A stretch of DNA of 64,000 nt from Legionella waltersii (GCF_001468085.1 NZ_LNZB01000051.1:306583-370582), one strand, 5' to 3'; shown: positions 36,887-45,646, numbered from the stretch's first letter. Numbers and translations: made by a program. Notes: a model not told the origin generated them from the letters alone.

Positions 36887-36907
36887 CGTGTCGAATATGT
36901 GTCGAAG
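36887..36907 (+). repeat. left putative integrase arm site
   Basis: Two GTGTCGAA copies separated by TAT form a 21-bp unit identical to 48644-48664, in the same orientation. It lies 42 bp inside attL. Confidence 0.6.
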
Positions 36908-37017
36908 TTTGGAGTGAAATGCCGAAAGTCATTTTCTTTACCACCTAATATTTTGTTACCTCTTTCATAATCTATAATCTGAATATTATAAAACTATTTT
37001 ATTAAGGAAGATTTATA

Positions 37018-37320
37018 ATGATTTCATATGAAATTGTTTGTATACAAAAACCAAAGGGATTACTACTAGGAAATGACAAAATCACACATATATGTTACAG
37101 AAATGGACAATCAAAGCAAATAATAAGTATTCAACAAGCAATTCAAATGATTACAAATAAGCAATGTACTTTCTATGTTAAAGATCAAATCACCCAAAAT
37201 CCCATAAATGTAATTGTAATAAATCGCGGATATGGGATATTAACACCTAATGATGCATATCTCCGAACTATTGCAAATGGCATAGAAACGGACAATCTAG
37301 AGCAATTACCAGAATGCTGA
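37018..37320 (+). CDS. DUF3892 family protein
   Basis: This 100-residue protein has the DUF3892 layout: YEIVCIQKPKG at the start, an ITHICY strand, a middle with IQQAIQMITNKQCTFYVKDQ, and the end YLRTIANGIETDNLEQLPEC. The family is found mostly on mobile elements and near phage or defence genes. Its biochemical role is unknown. It is the first gene of the island; a likely promoter lies just upstream (TATAAT near 36971, AT-rich). AAGGA before the ATG is an adequate ribosome binding site. Confidence 0.8.
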   Translation: MISYEIVCIQKPKGLLLGNDKITHICYRNGQSKQIISIQQAIQMITNKQCTFYVKDQITQNPINVIVINRGYGILTPNDAYLRTIANGIETDNLEQLPEC

Positions 37321-37399
37321 TCTATTTTAAAAAGATTGTGGATGGGTGCTTTAAAATCACGCTAATAATCTTTTTCAAAATTTATAACAAGGATGAGTT

Positions 37400-37945
37400 A
37401 TGGAAATGACGACTAAAGATCAAAATAAGTTAGCAGCTATTTATGCGCCGCTGCTTGTATTCATTGCCTGCTTTATTGTGATTGTCTTCTCAATTAGTCA
37501 AATAATCGGTATGGCAAAATCAGTTGCTCGTGCCAGTCAAGTACAAAGTGAACAATATAATTTCGCGTCAGTTAATTCACTCATTCAGAGCTCGTCCCCA
37601 ATAAATTATAAAGAATTTAAAACAAAGCTATCAGAATCCTTTCAAAACGAATCCACATTTCAAGCAGAATTAAATATAGACCCGCAAATTGAAAAACTCC
37701 CTATTACTGAACAAAACTATCTCATCAGATTGAAATTAATTGAATGGAAAACAGAACAAATACAAGATCAAATATCTAAAATTTTATCCACGCCATCTGA
37801 ATCCTTAATATTTAAAGCTTGGTTCTGGGTCTATAGTTTGCTTATCTGGGCTAGCTCAATTGTTGGAGGTCAAATTTTAACTTTTCATACAAACAAATTA
37901 ATTTATAGGTGTTGGGGTAAATCCGGGGAGAAAATTTATGATTAA
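37400..37945 (+). CDS. unknown membrane protein with two helices
   Basis: This 181-residue protein has one hydrophobic helix at residues 12-35 (LAAIYAPLLVFIACFIVIVF) and another at about 140-165 (LIFKAWFWVYSLLIWASSIVGGQIL). A soluble helical, glutamine-rich region of about 100 residues lies between them. The layout suggests a membrane sensor or anchor with a periplasmic loop. It overlaps the DUF4238 gene by 8 bases, so the two are probably translated together and may act as a pair. No family recognised. Confidence 0.6.
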   Translation: MEMTTKDQNKLAAIYAPLLVFIACFIVIVFSISQIIGMAKSVARASQVQSEQYNFASVNSLIQSSSPINYKEFKTKLSESFQNESTFQAELNIDPQIEKLPITEQNYLIRLKLIEWKTEQIQDQISKILSTPSESLIFKAWFWVYSLLIWASSIVGGQILTFHTNKLIYRCWGKSGEKIYD

Positions 37946-38900
37946 AACAAAAAAGAGAAATCATTATCTTCCACGTTTCTATCTTAAGGGTTTTTGTGAT
38001 TCTAATTCTCGGGTTTGGATGTACGATAAAACAAATCCTATGCAACCTGTTGATGGTGCACCCGGTGATATGGGATTGGTTAAAAAGTTATACCATTTAG
38101 AAAGTAATGAAAATGCTAAAGATGAAATTGAAAATTACTTTGAAAAAACTGTTGAAACTCCAACTTCACCCGCATTTAAAAGACTTTTAAATAAAGAATT
38201 TCCAAATGAGACTGATAAACAAAAATTATCTTTATTTTTTGGCATGTTAATGGTTAGAACTCCTGCTTATATTGATAGCTTGCGTATGCAGCACTCAAGG
38301 GAGCTAAATACAAGAGCAAAAGCAGGTGCTTCCAATAAAAATTATTTTCATTCAGTTTACAAAAAAATACATCCGGAACTTGATGAAACTGCCATAGAAA
38401 AAGACAGGGAATATATTCTAAACAATGAGATTTCTGTTGAAAACAAAGATTACACATTAGCAACTATGGTAATGTTAGGATTATCAATAGCCCCTTTATT
38501 ACAAAAAATGAAATGGGTTCTAATTGAAACTAATAAGGGGCTACCATTTATAACCTCAGATAATTTCATGCATGTTTCTCATCCCACTCTCAGCACAGGT
38601 TTTTATGGATTAGGTTTGGCAATGTGTGATGTATGTGTTTACATGCCACTCTCTAAAAATTTGAGCCTACTGATGGTAAACAGAAATAATTTTAATGAAA
38701 ATGTTGTGTATGACATAAACAACCCGCCCAATTTAAATGGAAACAAAATTAATCTAAAAGAATTAATTGAATCTTATAATAAAAAAATATTTTGTGAATG
38801 CAAAAAATATGTCTTTGCAGACTCTGATTCTGAAGAGTTAAAAACTTGTTTTAATGATCTTTTAAATAAAGCAAAGCTAATAGAAGATAATTTAAAATAA
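37938..38900 (+). CDS. DUF4238 family protein
   Basis: The N-terminus, KKRNHYLPRFYLKGFCDSNSRVWMYDK, is the DUF4238 signature (His-Tyr-x-Pro-x-Phe-Tyr-Leu). The rest has ENYFEKTVETPTSPAF, KLSLFFGMLMVRTPAY and FITSDNFMHVSHPT, all consistent with the family. DUF4238 proteins are common on genomic islands and plasmids and are suspected of nucleic-acid or defence roles, but no activity is established. 320 residues, soluble. Paired with the upstream two-helix membrane protein through an 8-base overlap. It is very AT-rich compared with the core genes. Confidence 0.82.
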   Translation: MIKTKKRNHYLPRFYLKGFCDSNSRVWMYDKTNPMQPVDGAPGDMGLVKKLYHLESNENAKDEIENYFEKTVETPTSPAFKRLLNKEFPNETDKQKLSLFFGMLMVRTPAYIDSLRMQHSRELNTRAKAGASNKNYFHSVYKKIHPELDETAIEKDREYILNNEISVENKDYTLATMVMLGLSIAPLLQKMKWVLIETNKGLPFITSDNFMHVSHPTLSTGFYGLGLAMCDVCVYMPLSKNLSLLMVNRNNFNENVVYDINNPPNLNGNKINLKELIESYNKKIFCECKKYVFADSDSEELKTCFNDLLNKAKLIEDNLK

Positions 38901-39359
38901 TACAAGCCCGCTTACTTGTGTCCGGGAAGTTCAATTACACCTGCTCAATTAGCAAGCGTAGATGCATTAGCCGCAGGCGTAATGCAGGGAATGATATTAC
39001 ACATCATTCCCTATTTTAGCGAGCCTGTTTGATTTCAAATGGGGAAATCAAACTTTCATTATAGTAATTTATTTGCAGACATATAAAAAATACACGGGGC
39101 AATCGGGACACCACAATAAATAAAACTTCACACCGTTCCCACCTCAAATTATCTACGTAGGGTATAGGGGATTTTTAGATTTGATTATTAGCATCAAGGA
39201 TCATGAAGTAAAGCATTAGCCAACATTGCATAAGTACCTACTATGAGTATAAAAGACCCACTATTGGACATTTTTTGCATACATGGGTACTATATGACCA
39301 TTCTCCTGGGCCAAACAAGGCACTTACTACAAATCGAAAAAATTGCAACTGAGGTAAAA
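38901..39359. other. non-coding stretch with a short gene remnant and two stem-loops
   Basis: Directly after the DUF4238 stop an open plus-strand frame without a start codon encodes SSITPAQLASVDALAAGVMQ and ends in EPV at 39031, which looks like the tail of a lost gene. Two stem-loops follow in 38986-39056. The rest, to 39359, is AT-rich, with no recognised signal except a GAGGT ribosome binding site for the next gene. Confidence 0.5.
38986..39056 (+). terminator. tandem stem-loops, probable terminator
   Basis: The first stem is AGGGAATGAT / ATCATTCCCT (10 bp, loop of 7). The second is GTTTGATTT / AAATCAAAC (9 bp, loop of 9), followed by TTTC. They are placed after the DUF4238 gene. Confidence 0.5.
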
Positions 39360-39662
39360 ATGAATGATTACTCACCCACAGATAATTCCAAAACAACCAG
39401 TTCCATCTCCATAGGTGGCGCGATTGTTTTTGCTGTTATTGCATTTTTTGGCTATGGCGCCTGGACAAAGACTAGAACTGATAACTGCCTGCAAAACATT
39501 TATGAATTATATAAAGAAGAATGGGCCAATACTTGCAAATCCCTCGCAGAAGTGGATAAAAAAAGAGACGGTAGCCCAGGCTGCTCTCTACCTAGAGTTT
39601 TAGTTAATGAACTTGAAAATAGACTGCAAAAGAGTGAAAATTTTTGCGTAAGTTACGGTTGA
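39360..39662 (+). CDS. small single-helix membrane protein
   Basis: The start at 39360 (MNDYSPTDNSKTTSS) has GAGGT 4-5 bases upstream, so I use it rather than the longer open frame from 39243. A membrane helix, IGGAIVFAVIAFFGYGAW, at residues 17-34 is followed by about 65 residues with four cysteines (NCLQ, TCKS, GCSLP, FCVSYG), probably periplasmic. I recognise no family. It is coupled to the next gene by an ATGA overlap. Confidence 0.5.
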   Translation: MNDYSPTDNSKTTSSISIGGAIVFAVIAFFGYGAWTKTRTDNCLQNIYELYKEEWANTCKSLAEVDKKRDGSPGCSLPRVLVNELENRLQKSENFCVSYG

Positions 39663-39916
39663 TGAAGTCAACTTATGAAATGGTAGTGCTTTATGCACGG
39701 CTTTCAAGTGAACATCTGATAACGCTGGCTGATTTTTGGTTACCGTTGATAGCAAGACAGTATCTACGCCTATTTACGAATGGTATTTCTGATTCCATTG
39801 AAAAATTATTAAAAATTACAGGGACTCTGGGGACAATTGGGGCAACCGCATATTTACTGGGTTTGAGACGTCCCCACCTCAAAATTCAAGATGGGGCAGT
39901 AGGGACAATTATATAA
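39662..39916 (+). CDS. small hydrophobic protein
   Basis: This 84-residue protein starts at the ATG that overlaps the previous stop. Hydrophobic parts at residues 12-28 (LSSEHLITLADFWLPLI) and about 52-68 suggest a small membrane protein. Its middle third (FTNGISDSIEKLLKITGTLGT) has a near-identical copy at 50.5 kb fused to a piece of the SleB-like gene, outside the island. Function unknown. Confidence 0.5.
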   Translation: MKSTYEMVVLYARLSSEHLITLADFWLPLIARQYLRLFTNGISDSIEKLLKITGTLGTIGATAYLLGLRRPHLKIQDGAVGTII

Positions 39917-39940
39917 AAGCATGTTTCAATCGTCTCACTT

Positions 39941-40306
39941 TCAGAGGAGTTTTTCAGGATCTGGGATAGGATTGTAAGTAAAGGTTGGTATGGGCGCGGT
40001 CATTTTCTCCGGAAAGGGTTTGTTTACCTGTTTCTTATGGCGTCGGTCAATGCTTTCCTTCTGGCTATAACCCGGCATCTGGCCGTTTAGGTATTTCAAT
40101 ACATATAAGCGCAAAGTGTTATAGCTGGCGGAGAAGCTTCCTTCGTCGTGCAGGGTTTCCCATATGGAGGTAAGGGAACACCCTTTTTCCAAAGCTTCAG
40201 AGATTTCTTCGCTTAAGGCTAGAAATTCAACCTTACTTTTTCTGGCGTTGGTTTTTTGTGGGTTCTGTTCACGAGTCGTGATTATTTCAGTTAAGGATTT
40301 TTTCAT
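39941..40306 (-). CDS. traK: TraK-family mobilisation protein
   Basis: This 121-residue protein has KVEFLALSEEISEALEKGCS then SIWETLHDEGSFSASYNTLRLYVLKYL. It fits the TraK family, whose RP4 member binds the transfer origin next to its gene and helps relaxosome assembly. I use the ATG at 40306, with GGAG 8 bases upstream; the frame is open ten codons further. The C-terminal 50 residues are basic and Pro-rich. No relaxase gene is seen in the island, so TraK may act with a helper element or regulate its own region. The upstream DNA is an AT-rich non-coding block with a hairpin. Confidence 0.7.
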   Translation of the reverse strand: MKKSLTEIITTREQNPQKTNARKSKVEFLALSEEISEALEKGCSLTSIWETLHDEGSFSASYNTLRLYVLKYLNGQMPGYSQKESIDRRHKKQVNKPFPEKMTAPIPTFTYNPIPDPEKLL

Positions 40307-40336
40307 CAGCGGTTCTCCGTAAAAATGGTTATTCAA

Positions 40337-40634
40337 TCCTTTGAGTTTTATCGTTTATTTCTATTTATTTTCGACCTTTTTGGTCACTGGCAAAGTCCTT
40401 TTTGGTAATTTTCGGTAATTTATTATTTATTTCCGTTTATTCATGATTATTTTCGTTACTAATCGTTATATGACGAACAATTACGAATAATTACCCAATT
40501 GCAGCTCCAAAATAAATTTCAAAATGCAGGGCAAGATAGGTGAAGTTAGCTAACCAGCGAGCTGGTTGCCAAACTTCACGAGTCTTATTCACACCTTCGG
40601 TGCTCAACGTAAAAACCGATGATATAGTCAATTT
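40337..40634. other. AT-rich non-coding block, candidate oriT or replication origin
   Basis: Between the traK start and the DUF927 stop lie about 300 bp with no gene. The first 160 bp are full of short related words (GTTTATTTC, ATTTTCGGTAATTT, TATTTCCGTTTATT, AATTACGAATAATTAC) that look like degenerate iterons. The last part has the strong hairpin at 40540-40579. The place next to traK and a replication-type ATPase suits an origin, but no known consensus is recognised. Confidence 0.4.
40540..40579. repeat. nested inverted repeat (hairpin)
   Basis: The outer stem GTGAAGTT / AACTTCAC and inner stem AACCAGC / GCTGGTT enclose a 2-nt tip. No T-run follows on either side, so it is more like a protein-binding or single-strand initiation site than a terminator. 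Confidence 0.55.
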
Positions 40635-42386
40635 TTATTCACCTCCCCAAATTTTACCGGTAAACACATACAGTCTTGGTGTGCCAATCCCTTTGATTCT
40701 TGGTTTGTGTGAGGCTTTGCCATCAGAGGCGGGTTTCAACCAGCCAGCTTGCAATAAAACTCTTGTCACTGTGCGTTGATCAAAGCCTTTGCACAGTTCA
40801 TTTTTGTACGTTTCGGTTAACACCATGTAGATTCGAAATCCTTCGCTATCTGTATGATAAAATCCTGCTCGGTTGAGAATTTTGTCATTGTTGGGTGAGT
40901 TGGCATTATCAAATCGGCTGGCACCATGAGACTCAAAGAAAGCACGTACCTGCGCCATAATGGCGCGATCTTCGCGGTGGCCATCAACTCCAAAAGCATC
41001 CTGCCATGCAATGAAACAAATCTTCGCAGCATGGAACGATTCGCCTTTTTGCCATCCTGTCAGACCAAATTGACTGGCCAGTTCACCGGCAGCAGCAACT
41101 AATGCAAAGCGTCTGGCAACACGGATTATCTGGCCTGTTGCATCGGGTTGAATAATTGCATCAACAAAGGTTTGGATGGTGTCGGTGATATATCGGCTGA
41201 TTGTTTGTCGGTTGGTAACCACTTGATTCAACCACGCCATACCGATTGCGCCATGATATCGACTGCTGTATTTCTTTAGCGATAAGGCCATGCTAGCTGG
41301 GCTTAATTGATCATGAATGGTTTCAAAGATCCCCATCCCACAACTCGCATCCGCTTCAATATCAGCAAGCCTGATTTCCTGACCTGCGTTAATGCGCTGT
41401 CCTGATTTTGCCATAAGTGCTGTCAATGACTCTTCACCAGCAGATAAGAAGAATAAAGACCATCGGGAAGATTGCTTAACCGTACCAGTTCGAGAGGCAC
41501 GTGTTTTTCCCTGACCATTTGCCAGTAAATATGCAGCCTCACCAGCTTCTCTCGGATCCAATTGACTAAGCTCGTCAAGAATAAGCAATCCATCATTGTG
41601 TAATGACGCCAAACCTTCAAGCCCATTGGTGGTGCTACGCCATAAACGACAATAGGATTGTGGGTTTCCCCAAACAGAGGCCGCCAGACTCAATGCAGTG
41701 CTTTTGCCTGATGAGGATGCGCCTCTGAAATGAAAACCGCCTGAGTCTTCTCCAACAATCTTTGACAGTACAGGTGCAAGAGCTACAGATATGGCAAAGA
41801 CCAGTCTTGAGTTGCCTGATGCCAGACGGCCTATTGAGTCGCGCCATTCGTCAACGCTTCCCTTGAAAGACACTGCTGGTTCAATGGCATTGGTATTCTG
41901 AAATACAATCTTCTCTGTTGATTGCCCGATACATTGGGAAGCTGTTACAAAAACATCCCCATGCCAACCCAGCTTATCAACACATCGTGCACGTGCATCT
42001 ACCGGAAAGACCTGTAAATAAGAGGCCAATAAATCGCGTGCAGTTCTATTGGGAGAAATACTCAATCCCAATCGTGCCAGCTCTCGCCTCACATCGGATG
42101 AATCACCTTGCAACAAGGCCAATGGCATTGCCCACTGATGTGTGATTCCGTCATCATCCTGCCATTCCAGCAAACGCCCCCACTCACCACTTTGGGCATC
42201 GCGGGTTTTGGCAATGACAAACAAGGGAGCGCATATCCACCGAGGTGGTAATGGAGTGCCATCTTTATCGATGCCGATAAAAGTTAACCCCTCAGCAGTT
42301 AATCGAAAACGACCACCAGCGTAATCGCAGACAATGGGGCGCTGCTTTGGTGTATTGGGTAGCTCAATAATATGATTTTGTGACAT
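40635..42386 (-). CDS. DUF927 domain ATPase (mobile-element replication type)
   Basis: This 583-residue protein carries the DUF927 domain: an N-terminal region with APLFVIAKTRDAQSGEWGRLLEW, then an AAA-like core with Walker A FRGASSSGKSTAL (about residues 223-235), Walker B LLILDELSQLD and an arginine-finger-like GQGKTRASRTG. In other elements DUF927 is joined to primase or helicase modules, and the protein is thought to act in element replication. Here it is stand-alone, with no primase gene near. It is preceded by an excisionase-like HTH gene and followed by traK on the same strand. Confidence 0.85.
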   Translation of the reverse strand: MSQNHIIELPNTPKQRPIVCDYAGGRFRLTAEGLTFIGIDKDGTPLPPRWICAPLFVIAKTRDAQSGEWGRLLEWQDDDGITHQWAMPLALLQGDSSDVRRELARLGLSISPNRTARDLLASYLQVFPVDARARCVDKLGWHGDVFVTASQCIGQSTEKIVFQNTNAIEPAVSFKGSVDEWRDSIGRLASGNSRLVFAISVALAPVLSKIVGEDSGGFHFRGASSSGKSTALSLAASVWGNPQSYCRLWRSTTNGLEGLASLHNDGLLILDELSQLDPREAGEAAYLLANGQGKTRASRTGTVKQSSRWSLFFLSAGEESLTALMAKSGQRINAGQEIRLADIEADASCGMGIFETIHDQLSPASMALSLKKYSSRYHGAIGMAWLNQVVTNRQTISRYITDTIQTFVDAIIQPDATGQIIRVARRFALVAAAGELASQFGLTGWQKGESFHAAKICFIAWQDAFGVDGHREDRAIMAQVRAFFESHGASRFDNANSPNNDKILNRAGFYHTDSEGFRIYMVLTETYKNELCKGFDQRTVTRVLLQAGWLKPASDGKASHKPRIKGIGTPRLYVFTGKIWGGE

Positions 42387-42451
42387 TGGTTATTCTCCAA
42401 CAACATATGATGCATCGAAATGAAGTGAATTCATTCTGACGGATTTTAAAT

Positions 42452-42727
42452 TTACGCGTTCTCAACGAGCTGTAACCGACCTTCGTCACTGGTTGAGTAA
42501 TAAATTTTTTGTTGTTGAAGAAAATTCAGCACATCGCTTTTTCGGTACAACACCTTGCGGCCAATTTTTAAATAGGGAACACCACCACCCGCCCAACGGT
42601 TACGTTCAAGTAACTGGGTGGAACAGCTTAATACTGCCGCAATGGTTTGTTGATTGAAAAGCGTAGAATGTGGCGCTGATTCGAATTCGTTTAATAGATG
42701 TAAACGGGATGGTTTTTGGCTAGACAT
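42452..42727 (-). CDS. MerR/AlpA-type helix-turn-helix protein, probable excisionase
   Basis: This 91-residue DNA-binding protein has a single helix-turn-helix of the HTH_17 type: FNQQTIAAVLSCSTQLLERNRWAGG, then VPYLKIGRKVLYRKSDVLNFL. The R-x-VLYRKSDV turn is the wing that marks excisionase and AlpA-like regulators of integrative elements. I set the start at the ATG at 42727, with GGAG 7 bases upstream, rather than 42754. Genes of this type control integrase expression and excision. It probably starts the leftward HTH-DUF927-traK transcript. Confidence 0.8.
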   Translation of the reverse strand: MSSQKPSRLHLLNEFESAPHSTLFNQQTIAAVLSCSTQLLERNRWAGGGVPYLKIGRKVLYRKSDVLNFLQQQKIYYSTSDEGRLQLVENA

Positions 42728-43188
42728 AGGGGATCTCCGCAAGTGATCATTCATTCAGTATAATTACCGACCTGCACGTCCCTGTGTATGAATTCAAATG
42801 GCTATCCTTATGTCCTTGGATGAGTACTTGAAATTCACTAGCCACTGTTGGCTATGAAAGCTTCTACTTCAAGCTTGAAAAAAGTATTGCGCATTCTTTC
42901 AAATCTTGTCAAGCAAAAAAAATCGAATTAAAAGAGATGTTATCGAATGATATTGATTGATAATTAAATTTGTTAAAAAAATCGAATTGTCCCAGCTGCC
43001 CCATCATGAAAAAACAGGGGTGGGGCAGCTAAACACTACTAGGGGCGTGGGTGTCCCACTCGTCCCCTTTATCCCTTGTATTTTTTAATCAGAAAATTTT
43101 TCTAAAAATTGAAGCAATAACAATGAAAATTGGCTGTCATTTTCTTTAAATCAACATTAAAATGTTCCATTTTTAATCATTTTGAGCC
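42728..43188. other. divergent intergenic region with repeats
   Basis: About 460 bp without a gene lie between the leftward HTH gene and the rightward SleB-like gene, so it must hold both promoters. Features seen are a 14-bp word, AAAAAAATCGAATT, present twice (near 42911 and 42973), and a perfect 10-bp inverted repeat AGCTGCCCCA / TGGGGCAGCT at 42994-43003 and 43021-43030. These may be operator sites for the HTH protein. Confidence 0.45.
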
Positions 43189-44151
43189 ATGAGTTTTTTG
43201 CACTTACGCTTTTGCTTTTTGCTTTTCTTTGTTTGCCAAGCACATGCTGAGACTATTCCATCCACAGAAATAATTAACTACAAAAGTGAGTTAGCCTATA
43301 TAATCAATGGTGGGCCTAAAGTTGTAGTTGGCAGTAACTATGAAGATGCATGTAGCCAATTAATTACTTATGGGTATCTTTGGAAAGTCTTACCCTCAAA
43401 AAGGCCTGAGCCAGCTTGTTATTCCTCTTCAAATAATATGCTATTAGGTGCGGATACCTGGTACTGTGCCAATGGTAGCCTCGCTTATTACAATGTTCCG
43501 TGGTGGAGTTGCAATGTCTTTCATGCATGTCTAAACAATACCTGGTCTCTCAGTTCGGATGAATTATATTGCACTCGTCCAGAACCAAACTGTTCTTCAA
43601 AACCATCTGAAGTATCTGAGATAAAATTACTTGCTGCTATCGTCTATGGGGAGGCTTCTGTTAATAGTACCATTGAAGAAAAAGCTGCAATTGCTAATGC
43701 AGTTATCCGGTTCAGAGATTCTTATCACTATAAATCAGTTAATCAATTAATTGCTAAAAAGCCCGATTATTCTTCTGCAGTAAAAAATAGAGTGATAAGA
43801 TACCGCCTAGTCATGTGCTCCGATGTTGAAATTGAATATCCTGAAATATATAAAGCGGTATCAAATGCCCTCGATCCAAATGGGATTGATTATGCAAATG
43901 GCGGATGTTTTTGGGATGGTTTTGACTTAGTGACTCTGGGGACGAAACAGCCACATTATCTTAAGGGATATAAATTTACAAATCCCCTACACGATGTACT
44001 GTCTGTTGGCGACAGTCAGCCAGCTAACAAGCAGGGCGCAAACGGTGCATATGATTACACCTATGAATCCACAGCTGGGTATGGGGAAACAGTGTTTTGG
44101 AAATACACAAACGAATTTATGAATGCCAAAGGGGTGAAACAATGTCGATAA
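43189..44151 (+). CDS. secreted cell-wall hydrolase, SleB/Hydrolase_2 type
   Basis: Residues 1-20 (MSFLHLRFCFLLFFVCQAHA) are a signal peptide. Residues 40-135 form a Cys- and Trp-rich region (YLWKVLPSKRPEPACYSS; ADTWYCANGS; CLNNTWSL) of unknown fold. Residues about 145-270 are the SleB-type peptidoglycan hydrolase domain: LLAAIVYGEASVNSTIEEKAAIANAVIRFRDS, with the catalytic Glu in YGEA, and ANGGCFWDGFDL near its end. It would cleave glycan strands in the periplasm or after secretion. It overlaps the next exported gene by 10 bases. A partial copy of its 3' end is found at 50.5 kb. Confidence 0.82.
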   Translation: MSFLHLRFCFLLFFVCQAHAETIPSTEIINYKSELAYIINGGPKVVVGSNYEDACSQLITYGYLWKVLPSKRPEPACYSSSNNMLLGADTWYCANGSLAYYNVPWWSCNVFHACLNNTWSLSSDELYCTRPEPNCSSKPSEVSEIKLLAAIVYGEASVNSTIEEKAAIANAVIRFRDSYHYKSVNQLIAKKPDYSSAVKNRVIRYRLVMCSDVEIEYPEIYKAVSNALDPNGIDYANGGCFWDGFDLVTLGTKQPHYLKGYKFTNPLHDVLSVGDSQPANKQGANGAYDYTYESTAGYGETVFWKYTNEFMNAKGVKQCR

Positions 44152-44669
44152 TACGAGGGATCCTTTTATTTTTAGGTATGTCCATTGCTCAAACTGCGGT
44201 ATCAGAAATACCTGTCGAAGTGATTGGATCTTGCAAAAATGCTAAAGCAGTTAATCCATCAGTTACTGTAAGTGAACTTATATCCCCTGCAGGCCTAGGT
44301 GACGATGAGACTGGTTGTTTAAATCATTTTGAATCGACAAAAGGAACTTTTAATTTTGGATCGATCATCTGTAATGATGAAAACTATCTCATTCTTCAAT
44401 CCTCTCGTATCAATTTAAATACAGCTCAAAATCATTCAGTTAATCCTTCTTATACCCCAGGTGCAGATATTGCACCCACTTCAGATTGGCTAAAAATAAT
44501 ATTTAATAACCTTGAATATCTCTGTATTAGTGTTCCACTCTCTTCATCAGGTGATGGGGCTAGTGTTTCACAATATTACATTGTTGAAAATGCGTTCAAT
44601 TCATCTAAACCAATTCTTCATTATTATTTTTTTAATAGGGAGATTATGCCAATGACCTCTACAAATTAA
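44142..44669 (+). CDS. exported protein coupled to the cell-wall hydrolase
   Basis: This 175-residue product starts at the ATG at 44142, inside the end of the hydrolase gene, and has a signal peptide (MSIIRGILLFLGMSIAQTAVS). The mature part has four cysteines and beta-strand-like sequence. I recognise no family. Tight overlap with a secreted peptidoglycan hydrolase makes an accessory or inhibitor (immunity) role reasonable, but only from position. Confidence 0.55.
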   Translation: MSIIRGILLFLGMSIAQTAVSEIPVEVIGSCKNAKAVNPSVTVSELISPAGLGDDETGCLNHFESTKGTFNFGSIICNDENYLILQSSRINLNTAQNHSVNPSYTPGADIAPTSDWLKIIFNNLEYLCISVPLSSSGDGASVSQYYIVENAFNSSKPILHYYFFNREIMPMTSTN

Positions 44670-44993
44670 TTAACTTATTCATTTAACTCAGCTTCAATTT
44701 CTTCAACTGTCGGTAAACTGCCTTTCAAATCAGTGGGAATTGATTTGGATAAGGTATATTGCGGCACAGCTTGTGCCGTAATTGTTAACGTAAGGTAAGT
44801 ATGGCAATCGTTTCATCTACTGTATATTTTTAACAGAGATCCCCAGAGTTTCTAGTAAATTTTGCCCCATGTCAGGAGATGTCACTCTAGAAAAGGGTAT
44901 GTCTTTGATCCAGATGAGGAAAATGGAGCGCTCTATCTAAGCTCTAGCATTATATCTATAATTGAAATATAAATTGATTTATCAGAGAAATTA
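44670..44993. other. decayed coding remnants
   Basis: No intact gene. On the minus strand, 44675-44812 is an open frame without a start that ends SLPTVEEIEAELNE, the tail of a lost protein. On the plus strand, a short frame ending at 44972 encodes YVFDPDEENGALYLSSSIIS. A hairpin CGGCACA / TGTGCCG lies at about 44762-44778; a related one occurs near 47301. Confidence 0.4.
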
Positions 44994-45285
44994 ATGGATT
45001 TCTTATCTTCCTTAAAAATCAAAGATGCCTTTTTAAAATTACATGCCTATATACTTAAATTATGCAACAAAAGGATGGTTGCGTTGGACGATTATAAAGA
45101 GGAAATAGTTGAAGTAGATCTGAATTATATTTCTCCCCATATTACCGCAGATAAAAATAAAGGGCGCCCAATTTCGTTGGTCCGAAAAAATGCATCCAGA
45201 TTACGAGAAATATTTTGAAATTGATGGCGATACTCGCAGATATTTCATCTCCAGAGGCAAGTTCTTATGGATAAAACGAATTTAA
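44994..45285 (+). pseudogene. small gene broken by a +1 frameshift
   Basis: The first frame encodes MDFLSSLKIKDAFLKLHAYI and continues to HITADKNKG near 45163. The next frame (+1) then continues with a clearly coding sequence, FRWSEKMHPDYEKYFEID, ending KFLWIKRI at 45285. One base is missing or extra near 45165-45172. Family not recognised. Confidence 0.4.
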
Positions 45286-45646
45286 AATACTCTCGTGATA
45301 ATGTTTTGAATAATATAACTATTCCCGCTCATGTTTAATCATCTGCATTATCCGTACAATGTGACCCCACAACAATCGCGAAACGGGCTGTTTCGCAAAT
45401 TCAATTCGTGGGTAAAGGAATAAACCATCGTATATACTCAATATTTCATTTAGAACCCTGCTTTTCAGAAAATGGTTGGTGCATAACAAACAAGAACTAC
45501 TCCAGGAAATGCGCGCCCGATTCACTTTAAGGGTTTATATTTAACCTAAAATTTCTAGTATTACTCGAAATAATGAAATTAAAATAAACTCTTCCTGAAT
45601 TTCATGCCTAAAGGTGCAGGAAAAATTTACCTTATATGTGGATTTC
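45286..45646. other. intergenic stretch, nothing recognised
   Basis: About 360 bp between the frameshifted remnant and the AbiEii stop. Short frames exist but none has a start with a ribosome binding site or a family pattern. I see no hairpin terminator or repeat. Confidence 0.4.

Noticed and set aside
39243-39359. An upstream extension of the small membrane protein
   Set aside because: The ATG at 39360 has a good ribosome binding site and places the membrane helix near the N-terminus; the extension has neither.
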